A stretch of 64,000 bases of DNA from Rhabdornis inornatus. Taxonomy: Eukaryota > Chordata > Aves > Passeriformes > Rhabdornithidae. The notes beneath the pieces are model-generated. The model did no database searches. It had not been told where the DNA came from and saw only the letters and a program-made list of their open reading frames with translations. The translations under genes were made by a program, and so were the position numbers. The stretch lies in contig VWZS01004498.1 in the NCBI GenBank assembly GCA_013397075.1, positions 1 to 64,000 on the forward strand, written 5' to 3'. Below, piece by piece: positions 36,001-46,346 of this stretch (position 1 is the first letter of the stretch; each line of letters begins with the position of its first letter).

Positions 36001-39000
36001 TCTGCTTTCCACTTACATAACTAGCTGCATTTTGATCATCTTATGATAAGCTATTTTTGTCTACTTTCATCCATTATTGTGCAATTAATTTGCATCCTGA
36101 CTTTTTTAAAGGCAGACTACCTTTTAAATCTAAATTTGAAAAAAAGATGGTGGGATTTATTCAGAAGATAAATTTTTTCATATTTCTAACAGAGGTAGAA
36201 GTAGGTTCTTAAAGAAAAAGAAAATTATAATTTAAATGTTGTTTTAAGTATAGAAGTTTGACTAAATATTCAGAGCTGTTCTTCGAATAAAACTGATGTT
36301 CAGAGCCTAAGAAGGCCTGTAAAATTGTGTCAGCTCACGTACCATGTAAAGGAGAATGCAGCATAAAAACAACTGAGAGCAGCATATCAGCACCCTGCTA
36401 TATTTAATGCCTGTGCTTAATCATGGATGCATTCACCAATCTTTACTAATTAATTAATCAGAGAATGTAATTGAAAATGTTTTGCAATCTTGAGGTTTAA
36501 AAAAAATCACTAACATGAGAAAACTATCATAGATATATATATGTGTCCATAGATACCAGCAAGACTCTGTTAGAATAAAAAAGTGTAAAATACATTGTAA
36601 TGTTAATTCAATGTTCCAAACAGGTTTAAAGAATGAAAATTCCTAATTCATTTCTGGAGCTATTAGATCTGCTTTTAAATTTGCAAAAGAGTACTACATT
36701 GCTTAACGTTAAGACCTCTAGCAAATGACAGTAACAATAGACATGGTTTGCAATGTAGCCTTTTGTGGTGAGAGCTTGTTTAATAATTAGGATGAGGATA
36801 AAGAGGAAATGGGTAGAGAGTGTACTAGTGGTAGGCGTTGAAGTGTGATGGTACTGCATGTTCTTTTCAGCAGATAGCTGCTGTAGCACATTTAATTGGT
36901 TACCATGGTTTCCCTTCCTGCAAATTCTATTGTTGTGATACTGAGAATGAATTGGAATAAGGTTCTGCAGCATGATTAAAAAAAAAAAAGGTAATAATGT
37001 GAGCCATGATTATGAGTCATGTTTTCTTTATGTTTGGGGGTTTGGGCACATTGAAGATTATGTAGCACCAGGAGAGAATTTTTCAGGTGACATGAATGTC
37101 AAAAATTACTAAACTTTATTTTAGCCAAACAATTACATGTATTGTGCAAATTAACACATACATTCTCAATCCCTCAATTATGAAATTTTGTTAAGAAACT
37201 AGCCACTGGCATTTTAAAAGGAGACCTAATTGGTAGGCTATTAGAGCATAATGCTGCAAATGAACCTTTAAGTTTCAGAAGATGACTGCTTTGGTAGCTG
37301 GATGCTTTTTATGTTCAGTGGGCTCTTCTGGGACACATGTGTAGTGCTGGTCCAGAACATGTGTAGATTGCTGTGGGATTACTTACACATGTAGAATTCA
37401 ACATTTGCAAAAGGCTTCTTGAGTTCAGAGATCAGAACTGTTGATCTGCATTCTGCTGAAAAGCCTCGTACATACTGGGACACGGGAGAGCAATTGGGAA
37501 AAGAAGAATTGTTTGAAACTACTTTCTACATGATAATAGCTGAATTATGTTTTTCAAATTGTGAATGTATCACAATCTGATCATAGTTTATCCTGCATCT
37601 ACAGGTGATCTTTAAGTAGTCAGAAGGAGCCCGGCAAAACAGTAGCTAACTTCATCTCTTCACTTTACCATGGTAACAGTATTCTGCTAGTTGGTAGGAA
37701 AAAATTATAAAGACCATTTTAAAGAATAAACTTTGCGTATCTTTCTGTGTATTTGTTTTACCTGATTTGCAAATGAAGTGATTGGCAGTAGCAAGGGTTG
37801 AATTCAGTTTCTAGAATCCTTTCTAAAATATTCGTACAGTATTCCTTGGTTGCTAACTGAAAAAAAAACAGGGGAAAAGGTGGTGATAAATTCTGGAGCT
37901 TGCTTTTCTGCTTCAAATAAAACAATTTGCCCTCTATTGAAATGATCTTCCATGTAAAAATTTTCTTCCCCTACATAAAATTTCACATTAAATAATTTAC
38001 CCTGTTAGTTTGTCAGTAACAGGAAAGGTTCAGCTATCAGTAAAAAGCTGAGGTGCCTGCTTGTCATCTGCCTTATGTAAGTGCACCTGGGCACTACTGA
38101 AATGGCTTCACTTAAGTATTTAGAATAATAATAAATAGCTACTAACATTAATGAGTAATTAACTGGCTACCTAGGTCCTCCCACAGACTAGAATGCTTTT
38201 TTCCTTATGGTTCACGTCTTCTTGCTGTGTTCCTGTTCTCCTTCCCTCCTCTTCCCATCTGTTGTTGTCAGTTCTGTTTTCTTTTGGCTAGAGTGTCTAA
38301 TTTATCTTTGGCACTTTAGTTTACTGCAGTCTTTCTCCTGCTCGTGTTAAGTTCAGCACTTCTCAGAGGAATATTCTGCTTCAACTTGTTGTGAACTTTT
38401 TTGGGAGAGCTCGTCCAGGAGATGCCTGTGCTCAGTGTACACAGCTCATGTTCATTTTATGCCATGTCCTTCACCCTGGCTGTAGTTCCTGCTGTGACAC
38501 AAAGATCTGCTGTGATCTGATGAACAGCAGAGGCACTGGGTTCATGTCAGGTACCTTGGTGGAGCTCAGAAGGTCTGGGCTCACTTCTTGGCTTCATATA
38601 TGACTTGGCTTTAGGCCATGGAGTTCTGCAGGCCTCATTTCTCCATTACAGAAGGTGTTTTCTCTATTATCTCACATGCTTGTTCAGTACAAAAGTCTAG
38701 GATATCTTAAAAATGGCCTAGACAGACTGAAGGTTGTACCTCATCTCTCAGACTACCCCCAGTCACAGCTCCTGAGCAGGAATCTGTGTTGGACTTTGCT
38801 GGCTTTATGCTGCATAGTATCTGCCTGGTTTAAAGCTTCTAGGCACTGTTGGAGTTGAAATAATAGTCGAAAAAAATCAAATCATAATGCAATCAGTTGA
38901 TAATTAAATTGTGTATGCAAATACACTGTGCTCTCCTCTCCTATCAAACCATACATATCTCTCCTGTCTTCTGCAAGTTCTACTGGAATGCCTCTTTTTC

Positions 39001-42000
39001 TCTATTGCTTTTAGAAAATGCTAGGTAGAAATCTATCTTCAAGTTAGTCCTTTTGATTAGCCTCTTCTTTTGTATATTTTTGGAATACATATTTAGAAAT
39101 TTTTGTATTTGGAGAAACACCTTTATTCCTGTACTTGCCCAGCTGTAGATACTGTGGGTGCTTTATAGATACGCTTTCAGGATAACACACAATAGCCTTA
39201 CATTGTTGTTTAATGCCATAATTGTTTTCATCAAAACATTTATCAATTATTCAAACACTGAAACAACTGTCAGCAATAAGTGTTACCTGGCCCAGTTTTC
39301 CTTTTCCTTCTCCTTCCTTTATACTTGGTGAAGCTCAACTGAATTGACTACGGTTCCTTTGATTTGATAGGGGCTAGAAAGAGAATCAAGCTGATGTTTT
39401 TTCTTTTATATCTTGAGATGAATAAATTAACTCAAACAGTTTCAGTAATAAATTGATATCTGCCCCATTTATTGCTGCACTTGCATGAAAGAAGTAATTG
39501 TATTCTAGAAAAACAGAATATAATAGTAAAAAAGGCTATTAATCTTCATTGATGAACTGTTAGTAGCCCCAAAAATTCTAACAACGCATGTTATGTATGC
39601 AGGAACCGTTTCATTTTCTGTTATTATGCTTGTTTATTGTTAAGGAATGCAGCTTTGAGGAAAAACCATTTAGAGAGCAGGATGAGTATATTGGTGAATC
39701 TCACTGTTTGCAAAGAAGTGATGAGTGAGTACTAGAAGATTAGAAATAGAATACACTGAGAAAACAAGTTAAGTGAATAGCAAATTCTGTAATACCTTTA
39801 AGTAAGTTAAGTAAACCTGCGTTGTAAGATTTGAATTAGCAGTGGCTTAAGGCAAATCAGATTTGACAAAATCTCTCTGGAACAGAAATCTTACTGTAGC
39901 TTTTTTTTAATCTAAGTGAATTCAGGTTTTCTTGAGACCTTGAACTACAGCCTGCCCTGTAGCTTAGAAAAAAACCCAAACAAACAGGAAAAACAGCAAA
40001 AACAGTGTTGTTCCACTCTGCTCTCCAAAAGCCCTTTCTGGACTTGCAAAGGGTTTTTTTTATAATAAGAATATTTTTTGGGTTTTCACTTGATGTCTTC
40101 CTCTCTGGTTTTGTTGATATACTGAATTCAAATACCCACATTGTTTTAGTAGGATAAATTAAAAGCAAGTTTCTTTTAGTGTGAGAAAGTCTATAGAAGC
40201 AAAAGAGAAATACCACAGTCATGAATAACTTCAAATCAACCCTCCTTTATTTAAGAGTAGATACAAAATAATTTTTTTTTAAGATGAGGGTGGTGAAACA
40301 CTGGAACAGGTTACCCAGAGAAGTACCAGATATTCCATCCCTGGAAAAAATCATTGGACAGGGCTCTGAGCATCTTGGTCTAGGTTAAGATATCACTGCT
40401 TATTGCAGGGGGATTGGACTGGATGACCTTTAAAGGTGCCTTTCCAACCATTCTTTGTCTCTAAGCCCTTGCAGGAAAAGCTGCTCTAAGTGAAACAAAA
40501 ATGAACATGTTTGAGCATTATGCTGTGGCACTTTTCTCTCCACACAATTGCAGTGGAATTTCTGATATTGTTCTACTTGAAAATATACCAGAAAAACAAT
40601 ATCATATATGACCTAAAATTAAAATGTTTTACATAGAGTAAAATTTGTATGCACATTTTTAAGTTAGCTGAGCAGACAGTGGTAGGGTTGATACCTTAAT
40701 TTAAATGAATTGAAACACAGTTCTATTTTAAAGTAATATGAAAGCTCTCTGTAGCACGAAGTCACATGGTAAAATTAACTCTTGAAGAACATTTCTTTAA
40801 AAATTTTGGTAAACATTATTTATGTATTAGGAAACTGTGAAAGTTAGTAACATTCCTGTGAGTAACCTTTCCAGATTATCCAGGCAAGCTGGGCATAGGT
40901 CTCCAAATATTGCTCTTGGGTAAAGAGAAGATACCAGGCTTTTAGTACATTCCCATGTGCATGGAGACTTCAAATGTGTCTTAACCACTAACCACAGTGA
41001 GTCTATTTCCAGGAAGCATGGAACTTTCATCAGGCAGAAGAGGCAGTAAAACATTGCCCAAAACCTTGGTATTGATTCTCAGTCAATCATCAAATCAATC
41101 CCAGCAATTTATATGAGGTTAAATGGAATAAGGCAGGCAAGCACAATACTAAGAAGAGGTAATGCATCTGTTCAAACCAAACAGATTATTTTCAAATGCT
41201 TACCACTGATCAAGAACAGTAACATTTACCTGAAGTATTAAGTGGTCTTACTGCATATTAATACCATACATAGTACTTGATCAGCTGTCATTTTTTCAAA
41301 ATTTAAGATGGTGAAAATCAGCTGTTTGTGGTAAAATAGAAGCAAAGGAATTATTTTCTCATTTTGTTAGATTTATTTGTGAAATGCTCTGTTACAGATG
41401 CCAAGGGCTGATAACACTTTTTCTTCATTGTTTTCAGCAACTGTTGCCTACTGCTGATGCCCTAGAGCAGTTGGTTTGTCCCTGACAGTGCTTATGATCC
41501 ACAGGGAAGTGCCACTGCTCTGTTCCTCACTGCCTGCTGTTGGCACACTATTTATAAAGTATTATTTTCTGCCTTGGACAAGGAAGTTTGGGCAGTGATG
41601 TCTTCAGCCTCAGCTGAGAGAGACTGCTGGGAAGCTGTTATCAGTGGTATCGTACAAGCTCTGAACTTTATTGTTTGATCCAGGTTAGATGGGGGAGTCA
41701 AAGGTTGTGTCTGCATTGGCAGGGGATAGACACGTTGCAGTACCAGGTCTAGGATCTGTTTTCTCTTTTGAAGGATTCCATGCTTCTTTCATGCTGAACT
41801 CAAGTATCATGCATTCAGCATGAGTGTTACCAGGTTTTAGGGATAACTTTACACTAAATTAATGTTCATTAAGCAACAGTCAGCTAGCCAGTACTGCCTT
41901 TCCAAGCGGCTCGGGAAAACTGTCCGTAGTGATTGTACTCTGCCACCCTTCCCAGCCATATCAGCAAGGACTTTTTGTCTCCATTTGTATAAACCCCTAA

Positions 42001-45000
42001 TGCATTTGATTTCATTTATACATATTGTGTTCTTGTAAAATACTACTCAGGTTTTGAAAGCTATGTTATTTGTCGGGCAGGTATTCTGGGAAGTTGGCAA
42101 GTTCTGCAGTTGCCTGGCCATCATCAGAAATGTTGTTGCCAATGAATATAAAAAAAATTAGCTGCTTTCAGGAGCTGGAGACCTTCAGGGATAATTATGC
42201 AGAAGAGGTTTTGGCTGCATGCAAGGCTTGTCTTCCTTTGACAAGGAAATGGACCAAAAGAGGGTCTGTGGAATAATTTGTTTTCACTCCCAAGAACACA
42301 GCATGATTAAGAGACATTCATGATTGCAAGATTCCTTATATTCCTGTGGCTTTTTATGGAGTAACATGACTCTAGTCGTAAGTGTTGGTTAAGAGTTTTC
42401 AGAATATAGAACTGAAATTCTGGCACCTAATTTTAAGAAAGACTTCTGCCTTCTGGCTGCAAAGCACATTAAGACTCTTTCTCCAAAGGAAGATTAAGTC
42501 CAAGTGACCTTTAGGCTCAGACTTAAGTTTTCCCAATTCTGTGTTTGAAGTTGCTTGAAACTAAGGAGGACACGAGTAGTCCTGAGGGATATTAATTTGT
42601 CGTTTGGTTGCAGCTACGCATTCTAAACAATGCCTGGGTCTAGAAATTCTTCTCATCATAAAATAGCCTGTGAAAGTGGTGAATAGCTACTGTACAATTC
42701 TGTATGTGGACTATAAAATTAATCTTAGATGGTAAGAGAGCATGTCTGTGTTCTCAGTCCTTCACTTCTTCCTTTTGTTTCTTTACTGAATGCTGCATGC
42801 AGGTAACTGGCTGATTCTGAGGCCTGTCTCTCATGGTATGATACCTAATTCAACCCCTCAGTTCTTTTTTATCCTTTATTATCAGCCACATTTGCTCTAC
42901 CATTTAATATGTTTTTCCACGTTATCCTCTCTGTCCCACTGGCAACCAAAGGAACTAGACAGCAATTGCTTTTGAGACAACTTGGAATAAAAAAAGTCTT
43001 TCATATGTAGTCCTGCTGCTTGCAAATAAATGCACAGTGGACACAGTGAGACTGTTTGACATGTCAGAGGTCTAATTCTTTTTCTTGGAAAAACATCTAA
43101 TGTTCCCCTGTATAAACCAAAAGAGAACATACTTTATCTGTGTCCCACTTTCTATTTATTAAACAAAAAACAGCTGGTACTAATGCTTGCCTTTAGGAGG
43201 AGAGCATCAGGAAGTTGAAATATCAAATCTTGGCTCTACTTAGTTGCCACGGTGATGTATAATTAACTAGGCTGCAGGAATGTTACAGAAAGTAAACATA
43301 AAGAAATAGTCTTGCAAGTCGAAAAATTTAAACCATAGTTGTAAGTAAAACTGAAGACTGGAGATTAAATCTTTATTAATAGTTTTCAATTGAACATATA
43401 TGTTTGTTTTTGTACTGTAATTTGATAAAAATAGTGTCATTGTGTGGTCAGGAAAAAATTTAAATGAGTTTGAAAGAAATAAAACAGGATTCTGAGACAT
43501 GTTATTGATAGTACAGTCTTTGTAAAAAACTGGTGTTTCATTGACTTGTGGGGATTTTGGGGGTTTATTACTCCATGTTACTATTAGGATTCTATTTGAA
43601 AACCAGTACCTTTCTCCACAACATATCCAATTAGAAAAGAATAGCAAAAAAAAAAATATTTGGAACAAATGGGAAATTACATAAAGGTAAACCATTCATC
43701 TCTTGGAAACTATTCCTTATAGTAGCTCTCAATGACACACTTCATGTGCAACAGTCTGAACAGATCTACAACATAGGGGCTGCTCAGTAAAACATACCTG
43801 GGATAGGAGAGTGCACCTTCTGACCCTGTGGAAAGACGACTAATCTTTAAAGAAGTTCTGTTTGTTTTCTGCATTGCTCATCTTGTTCTTCAGAACAAGA
43901 CTTCAGAACCAGACTGGTTCTTCAGAACAAGACTGGTTTTAGACTTTAAGGGATGTTGTTAAAACCAAGACACTGTGTACTTAGTAATAGGTCTTGTGAT
44001 GGTTTTCTGTGCCTTATCCTGTCTTGATAAAATTAGTGTAATACTTTTTCTTCTAGAAAACTAAGAGCAATAAGTGACCTCCAACTTGCTTAAAACTCTG
44101 CTTTAAGCAGTCAGGGCAGATGCTACTGACTGGAGCAGCACTTCACCTGCATCTCTTAATATAAGTAATTCTAATGTATATTATAATTTAAGGCCCATTA
44201 TTCTTCACCTTCAAACTTACTTGGTTCTCCCGATGAAGTGAGAACCATCGAGGTGTTTGTATGTGCTCAATGTGCATTGTTCCCACTATTGAGCAGATGA
44301 CAGTGAAGGTTGCTCACTTTGGCACTGCAAAGTGCTGAGCACTCTTGGCTCATGTGGACTTCTCTGACAGTCAGGGGTGTATAAAGAGGACGTCTCATGG
44401 TCAAAGCTTGTTTGCCATACACCATGTTGAGTATGAAGGTGCCCTGAAGTCTGAATACATCCACCCCTTCTGCTATAACTTAGGACATTATCTTTCTACT
44501 TTCCGAATGACTTGTATTCACTCAGAACTGCATCTTGTGATGAAATTAGCATTGGGTAAAAACGTATTTCTTTCTGTCATTTTGTAATTTCTCGCATTTG
44601 ATTAATGAGCTTTTAGTTTGTGTGGCATAAAAATATGCATGGAAGTACCAGTTAATCTGCAGGAAAATGCCCAATAGTTCCTATGCATTGTGTCCTCTTT
44701 CCTTACTGAGCAGGATGCAGATTCCATTTACATTTGAGTGTTATGTAGAAACAGCACCTTCTGAAGTTGCAGTCACTGTCAGATTATTGCTAGAGCAATG
44801 GGAAGGTTTGGCATTTTGATGTAGAACAGAGAAAAAAAAAACAAAACAGATTCCAGAACTGTGTCTTTTTTGTCCATATTTGCAAGAAGAACGCAATATT
44901 TCACCTGAGGCAAAGTCTAAAATTATGCTTTCCCCTATTTGGTGAGGCCCCGCCGAGAAGAGGAGACACTTCAGCAGAGTATCGTTACTTACTGTGTTCC

Positions 45001-46346
45001 TTAGCATCTCCAATGAAGTATTTGATTGTAAAGTGAAACCAATCCATCCTTTCAAATTTAGTTCTTTGTTCTTATTTGGCACATCTGACCTCATAAGGGG
45101 GCCCAATACCCTTGCTGCTGTCTGACCAAGGAACAGCACTGTAGTGAGCTGTGAAAGCAGCTTCTTGCCTCCATCTTCTCTGCAGGAAATGTTGCCAAGA
45201 GCAAACACTGGTGTGTTTCCACATGTTTAGACTGCTTTGGGGCAGAAAATGGTTGCAGATTCTAAGTGCAGTTTTTAAACATATGCTGCTGTTCAGGTAA
45301 ATTCAACGTTCTTATGGTTGCTAAGAGCGTGTATCAAAATGCTGTTCCAGCCTGATGCAGAATGGCTGGTGTTGGATAGCTTTCGTCTTATATATCCTGT
45401 ATATTACAAAGATTTGCTTGAAGCTTGGGACTTAACAAGCATAACACAGAAGGACTTTTGTACAAAGCTTGAAGAGTTAGTCCTGGGCCTTTGGCCAGGA
45501 ATAAAAAATGCTTGCCCTTGTGCCATTTTGTCCTGTGCTGCTCCGGTTCTGGCAGCAGTTCTGCTTCAGTGTAATTGTTGGCACTGGAGCTCAGCTGAAC
45601 CTTGAATGGCCTCTTCCTGCAAGCAAGCAGGGGAGCAGAGGTCTGAGACAGCATCAAAACTCCGTATTGATCAGCTGTAATAGAGGACTCTATTATGAGA
45701 ACTCTTCATATCAAGCCAAGCAAATTGACTACAGTGATAAAGTAGTAAAGCACTAAAAAAGCCATAAAGAGTGTGAAGTAATTTTTCAGTTTTTCCATAG
45801 ATAATGGAAAGGCTAAAAGAATACAAGAACAAACAGCTCCTTCAGGGACAGTAACTGTTTTGGCTATCTGCAGTTGTTGATCTCTCCTTCCTATCTGTGC
45901 TAAGTAGTAGTTCCCCAGCTCGGCCAGACCAGACACAGAGTGTAGTCACAGCTTTAAGTGATAAAGTGTTTTTAATTGTTTGCAAAGGCTTGCTTACTCT
46001 TATTTATTCTGCTTACTGTTCTTTAAAAAAAACAACTTTCCCATTTCATTGAGGCAGATTTGGAAGTCAAACCAGAAACTTCAGACTCTACTACGATGGA
46101 AAACACTTTGTTGGGGAGAAACGTTTTGAGTCCATCCATGACCTGGTGACAGATGGATTGATTACTCTTTATATTGAAACGAAGGCAGCTGAATACATTT
46201 CCAAGATGACAATTAATCCAATTTATGAACACATAGGATATACAACCTTAAACAGAGAGCCAGCACACAAAAAGCATATGCCAGCCCTGAGAGATGAACA
46301 TGATGGCAAAGAGTCTACAGGAGAGGATGAGGTAGCAGAAAAGAGG
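36..46346 (+). CDS. CHN1: CHN1 alpha2-chimaerin, N-terminal part (six exons joined, 3' end outside window)
   Basis: Alpha2-chimaerin is a Rac-specific GTPase-activating protein acting downstream of EphA4 and other guidance receptors in neurons; that role is known from the family, not visible here. Joining 36-54, 20909-20947, 24181-24236, 31566-31597, 32493-32606 and 46058-46346 gives 549 nt, exactly 183 codons with no stop. Every junction has GT..AG. The product starts MALTLFDTDEY and has an SH2 domain at about residues 49-135 with the YLIRES strand (R73 as the phosphotyrosine-binding Arg). The MALTLF start is that of CHN1 alpha2; the paralogue CHN2 has a different, Ser-rich N-terminus. The C1 and RhoGAP domains (residues after about 184) are missing because the window ends in intron 6. 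The frame is intact, so this is a live gene rather than a pseudogene. The stated span includes introns. Confidence 0.96.
8498..8688 (-). mobile_element. CR1 LINE 3'-end fragment (antisense)
   Basis: Reads from catcgtagaatcacagagag through ggtcatctagttcctac, ccttgccacgggcagagac, ccttgaacactttcagag, gggcaacctgttccagtgcc and ccctcacagtaaagtatttc. This is the reverse complement of the familiar CR1 3' untranslated end found throughout bird and reptile genomes. The copy is about 190 bp, so severely 5'-truncated, with scattered substitutions. It is an inactive fossil; it has no reverse transcriptase sequence. Confidence 0.92.
17485..17735. repeat. Unclassified interspersed repeat, copy A
   Basis: Shares ordered blocks with 29355-29580: gtctgagttgc, then (t)gtcaggagct / gtcagaagct with tatagaaa, then tttactgtctt-catggtaaatttggctta, then gggaagtctgtgtggtttt, then tgtaacccag. 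The order and spacing are kept with indels, so the two are related copies of one dispersed sequence. I do not recognise the family; it is not the CR1 3' end. The boundaries are approximate. Confidence 0.75.
19561..19561. other. Undetermined base (N) in the assembly
   Basis: The only ambiguous base in the window, between ..tatattagcaa and atgggggtcccc... A single N may be a polishing ambiguity or a collapsed gap marker, so the sequence on its two sides may not be truly contiguous. Confidence 0.98.
20909..20947 (+). CDS. CHN1: CHN1 coding exon 2 (residues 7-19, first base of codon 20)
   Basis: A 39-nt exon preceded by a strong pyrimidine tract (ttttttgttttctttcag) and followed by the donor GTAAGT. 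It encodes DTDEYRPPVWKSY plus the first base of the Leu-20 codon. The motif YRPPVWKSYLYQLQQ spanning exons 2 and 3 is highly characteristic of chimaerin N-termini. Leu-20 is split by intron 2 (t|tg); substitution of this residue in human CHN1 causes Duane retraction syndrome. The reading frame is also open through the flanking intron, but no ATG lies upstream in frame, so exon 2 is not a start exon. Confidence 0.95.
21546..21645 (+). repeat. A/C low-complexity tract
   Basis: Nearly pure A and C, with runs of A up to 12 and of C up to 8. On the minus strand it reads as T/G-rich. It looks like a decayed poly(A)-type or simple repeat. Confidence 0.9.
22335..22420 (+). repeat. Imperfect tandem duplication, about 38-48 bp unit
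   Basis: Two units share gcacccactctcc..aacat..catggtttgc. The second has an insertion of about 8 bases. It is local slippage-type duplication with no coding meaning. Confidence 0.75.
24181..24236 (+). CDS. CHN1: CHN1 coding exon 3 (residues 20-38)
   Basis: The acceptor is ctcctcccag and the donor is GTAGGT, one mismatch from consensus. The exon completes Leu-20 and encodes YQLQQEAPHPRRITCTRE, ending in phase 0 after Glu-38. This segment lies before the SH2 domain. In the family it takes part in the autoinhibitory packing of the N-terminus against the GAP domain (known for beta2-chimaerin structure; inferred here). Position 37 is Arg; from memory the human protein has Cys, so this is a possible species difference. 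Confidence 0.95.
24706..24761 (+). other. Strong imperfect hairpin in intron 3
   Basis: Arms: cagc 24706-24709 with gctg 24758-24761; gatgccatg 24712-24720 with catggcatc 24748-24756; gcagtgct 24726-24733 with agcactgc 24739-24746; loop aggga 24734-24738. All 21 base pairs are Watson-Crick. Unpaired bases are gg against a (outer) and gatag... against t (the five bases 24721-24725 opposite 24747). It could be a small structured RNA, a decayed palindromic element or coincidence. The stem is shorter than a usual microRNA precursor. Confidence 0.75.
26452..26468 (+). repeat. G-run (G5-T-G11)
   Basis: Sixteen G in 17 bases on the transcribed-strand complement, that is, in the CHN1 sense strand. 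Four runs of at least three G can be drawn from it, so it can form an intramolecular quadruplex in the pre-mRNA. Homopolymer length may vary between individuals or be a sequencing error. Confidence 0.9.
27844..27885 (+). repeat. 21-bp tandem duplication (two units, one mismatch)
   Basis: ttggaaatcacaccataaaa followed directly by ttggaaatcacactataaaa, differing by C/T at one site. A recent local duplication. Confidence 0.93.
29355..29580. repeat. Unclassified interspersed repeat, copy B
   Basis: Partner of 17485-17735 in the same orientation (see that entry for the shared blocks). Copy B has about 10 extra bases before the tttactgtctt block and a longer spacer between gtgtggtttt and tgtaacccag. 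The divergence indicates an old family. Confidence 0.75.
31566..31597 (+). CDS. CHN1: CHN1 coding exon 4 (residues 39-48 and two bases of codon 49)
   Basis: A 32-nt micro-exon with acceptor tgtttcttctag and donor GTAAGT. It encodes VENRPKYYGR and the first two bases of Glu-49, leading into the SH2 domain. The size and both phases (0 in, 2 out) keep the frame open only if exons 3 and 5 are both joined to it. It is short enough that gene finders may miss it. Confidence 0.94.
31598..32492 (+). other. CHN1: CHN1 intron 4 (0.9 kb)
   Basis: GTAAGT..TAG, the shortest intron in the window. Nothing beyond ordinary AT-rich sequence and the splice signals is visible. Confidence 0.9.
32493..32606 (+). 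CDS. CHN1: CHN1 coding exon 5 (SH2 domain, N-terminal half; residues 49-86 plus two bases of codon 87)
   Basis: The acceptor is tttgttccttag and the donor is GTCAGT. The exon encodes FHGMISREEADQLL, the first helix of the SH2 domain with Arg-56, and then the central strand SYLIRES. Arg-73 in that strand is the invariant SH2 arginine that binds phosphotyrosine, so the binding pocket looks functional. The end, QRQPGTYTLAL, enters the next strand. Glu-58 and Ser-64 appear to differ from the mammalian residues (Ala and Ile from memory); both are on the first helix and the turn after it. Confidence 0.96.
37335..37392 (+). repeat. acatgtgta direct and inverted repeat cluster
   Basis: acatgtgta occurs at 37335-37343 and 37357-37365, and its reverse complement tacacatgt at 37384-37392. 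The second and third can form a 9-bp stem with an 18-nt loop. No function is implied. Confidence 0.7.
40283..40465 (+). mobile_element. CR1 LINE 3'-end fragment (sense)
   Basis: Begins with gatgagggtggtgaaacact, runs through ggaacaggttacccagagaa and ends ggattggactggatgacctt, taaaggtgcctttccaacc, attctttgtctctaag. This is the sense-strand CR1 3' end, including the short terminal ATTCT-type motif. It is 5'-truncated and diverged, hence old and inactive. The orientation is opposite to the copy at 8498-8688. Confidence 0.92.
43882..43940 (+). repeat. Duplicated palindromic patch
   Basis: gttcttcagaacaagact occurs at 43885-43902 and exactly again at 43917-43934 (32-bp period). Each copy contains a cttgttc/gaacaag or related inverted repeat around ttca, and agaacc..ggttct forms a further short stem between them. 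Confidence 0.88.
46058..46346 (+). CDS. CHN1: CHN1 coding exon 6 (SH2 domain, C-terminal half, and linker; residues 87-183)
   Basis: The largest exon here (289 nt). The acceptor is gaggcag with a weak, purine-interrupted pyrimidine tract; the donor is GTAAGC. It completes Arg-87, then encodes the rest of the SH2 domain (RNFRLYYDGKHF, KRFESIHDLV, TDGLITLYIE) and the linker with NPIYEHIGYTTLNRE. Asn-94 is a residue whose mutation is used to disable the alpha2-chimaerin SH2 domain. Ile-126, Pro-141 and Tyr-143, all altered in human Duane syndrome families, are the normal residues. The acidic tail of the exon (HDGKESTGEDEVAEKR) is its most divergent part relative to mammals. The exon ends in phase 0, matching the known junction before the LTSLVRR segment of the C1 region. 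Confidence 0.96.

Larger units (their letters stand above)
32607..46057 (+). other. CHN1: CHN1 intron 5 (13.5 kb)
   Basis: GTCAGT..CAG. It contains a sense-oriented CR1 3' fragment (40283-40465), an acatgtgta direct and inverted repeat cluster (37335-37392) and a compact duplicated palindromic patch (43882-43940). No exon or RNA gene is recognised. Confidence 0.88.

Noticed and set aside
43267..43695. 142-codon ATG-started frame on the minus strand
   Set aside because: Phe/Leu/Asn/Ser-rich translation of AT-rich intron; no recognisable domain and a length reachable by chance.
44741..45208. 155-codon open frame on the minus strand with a protein-like composition
   Set aside because: It begins with GTG; from the first ATG it is about 117 codons. 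No domain is recognised and no splice or promoter context is evident.
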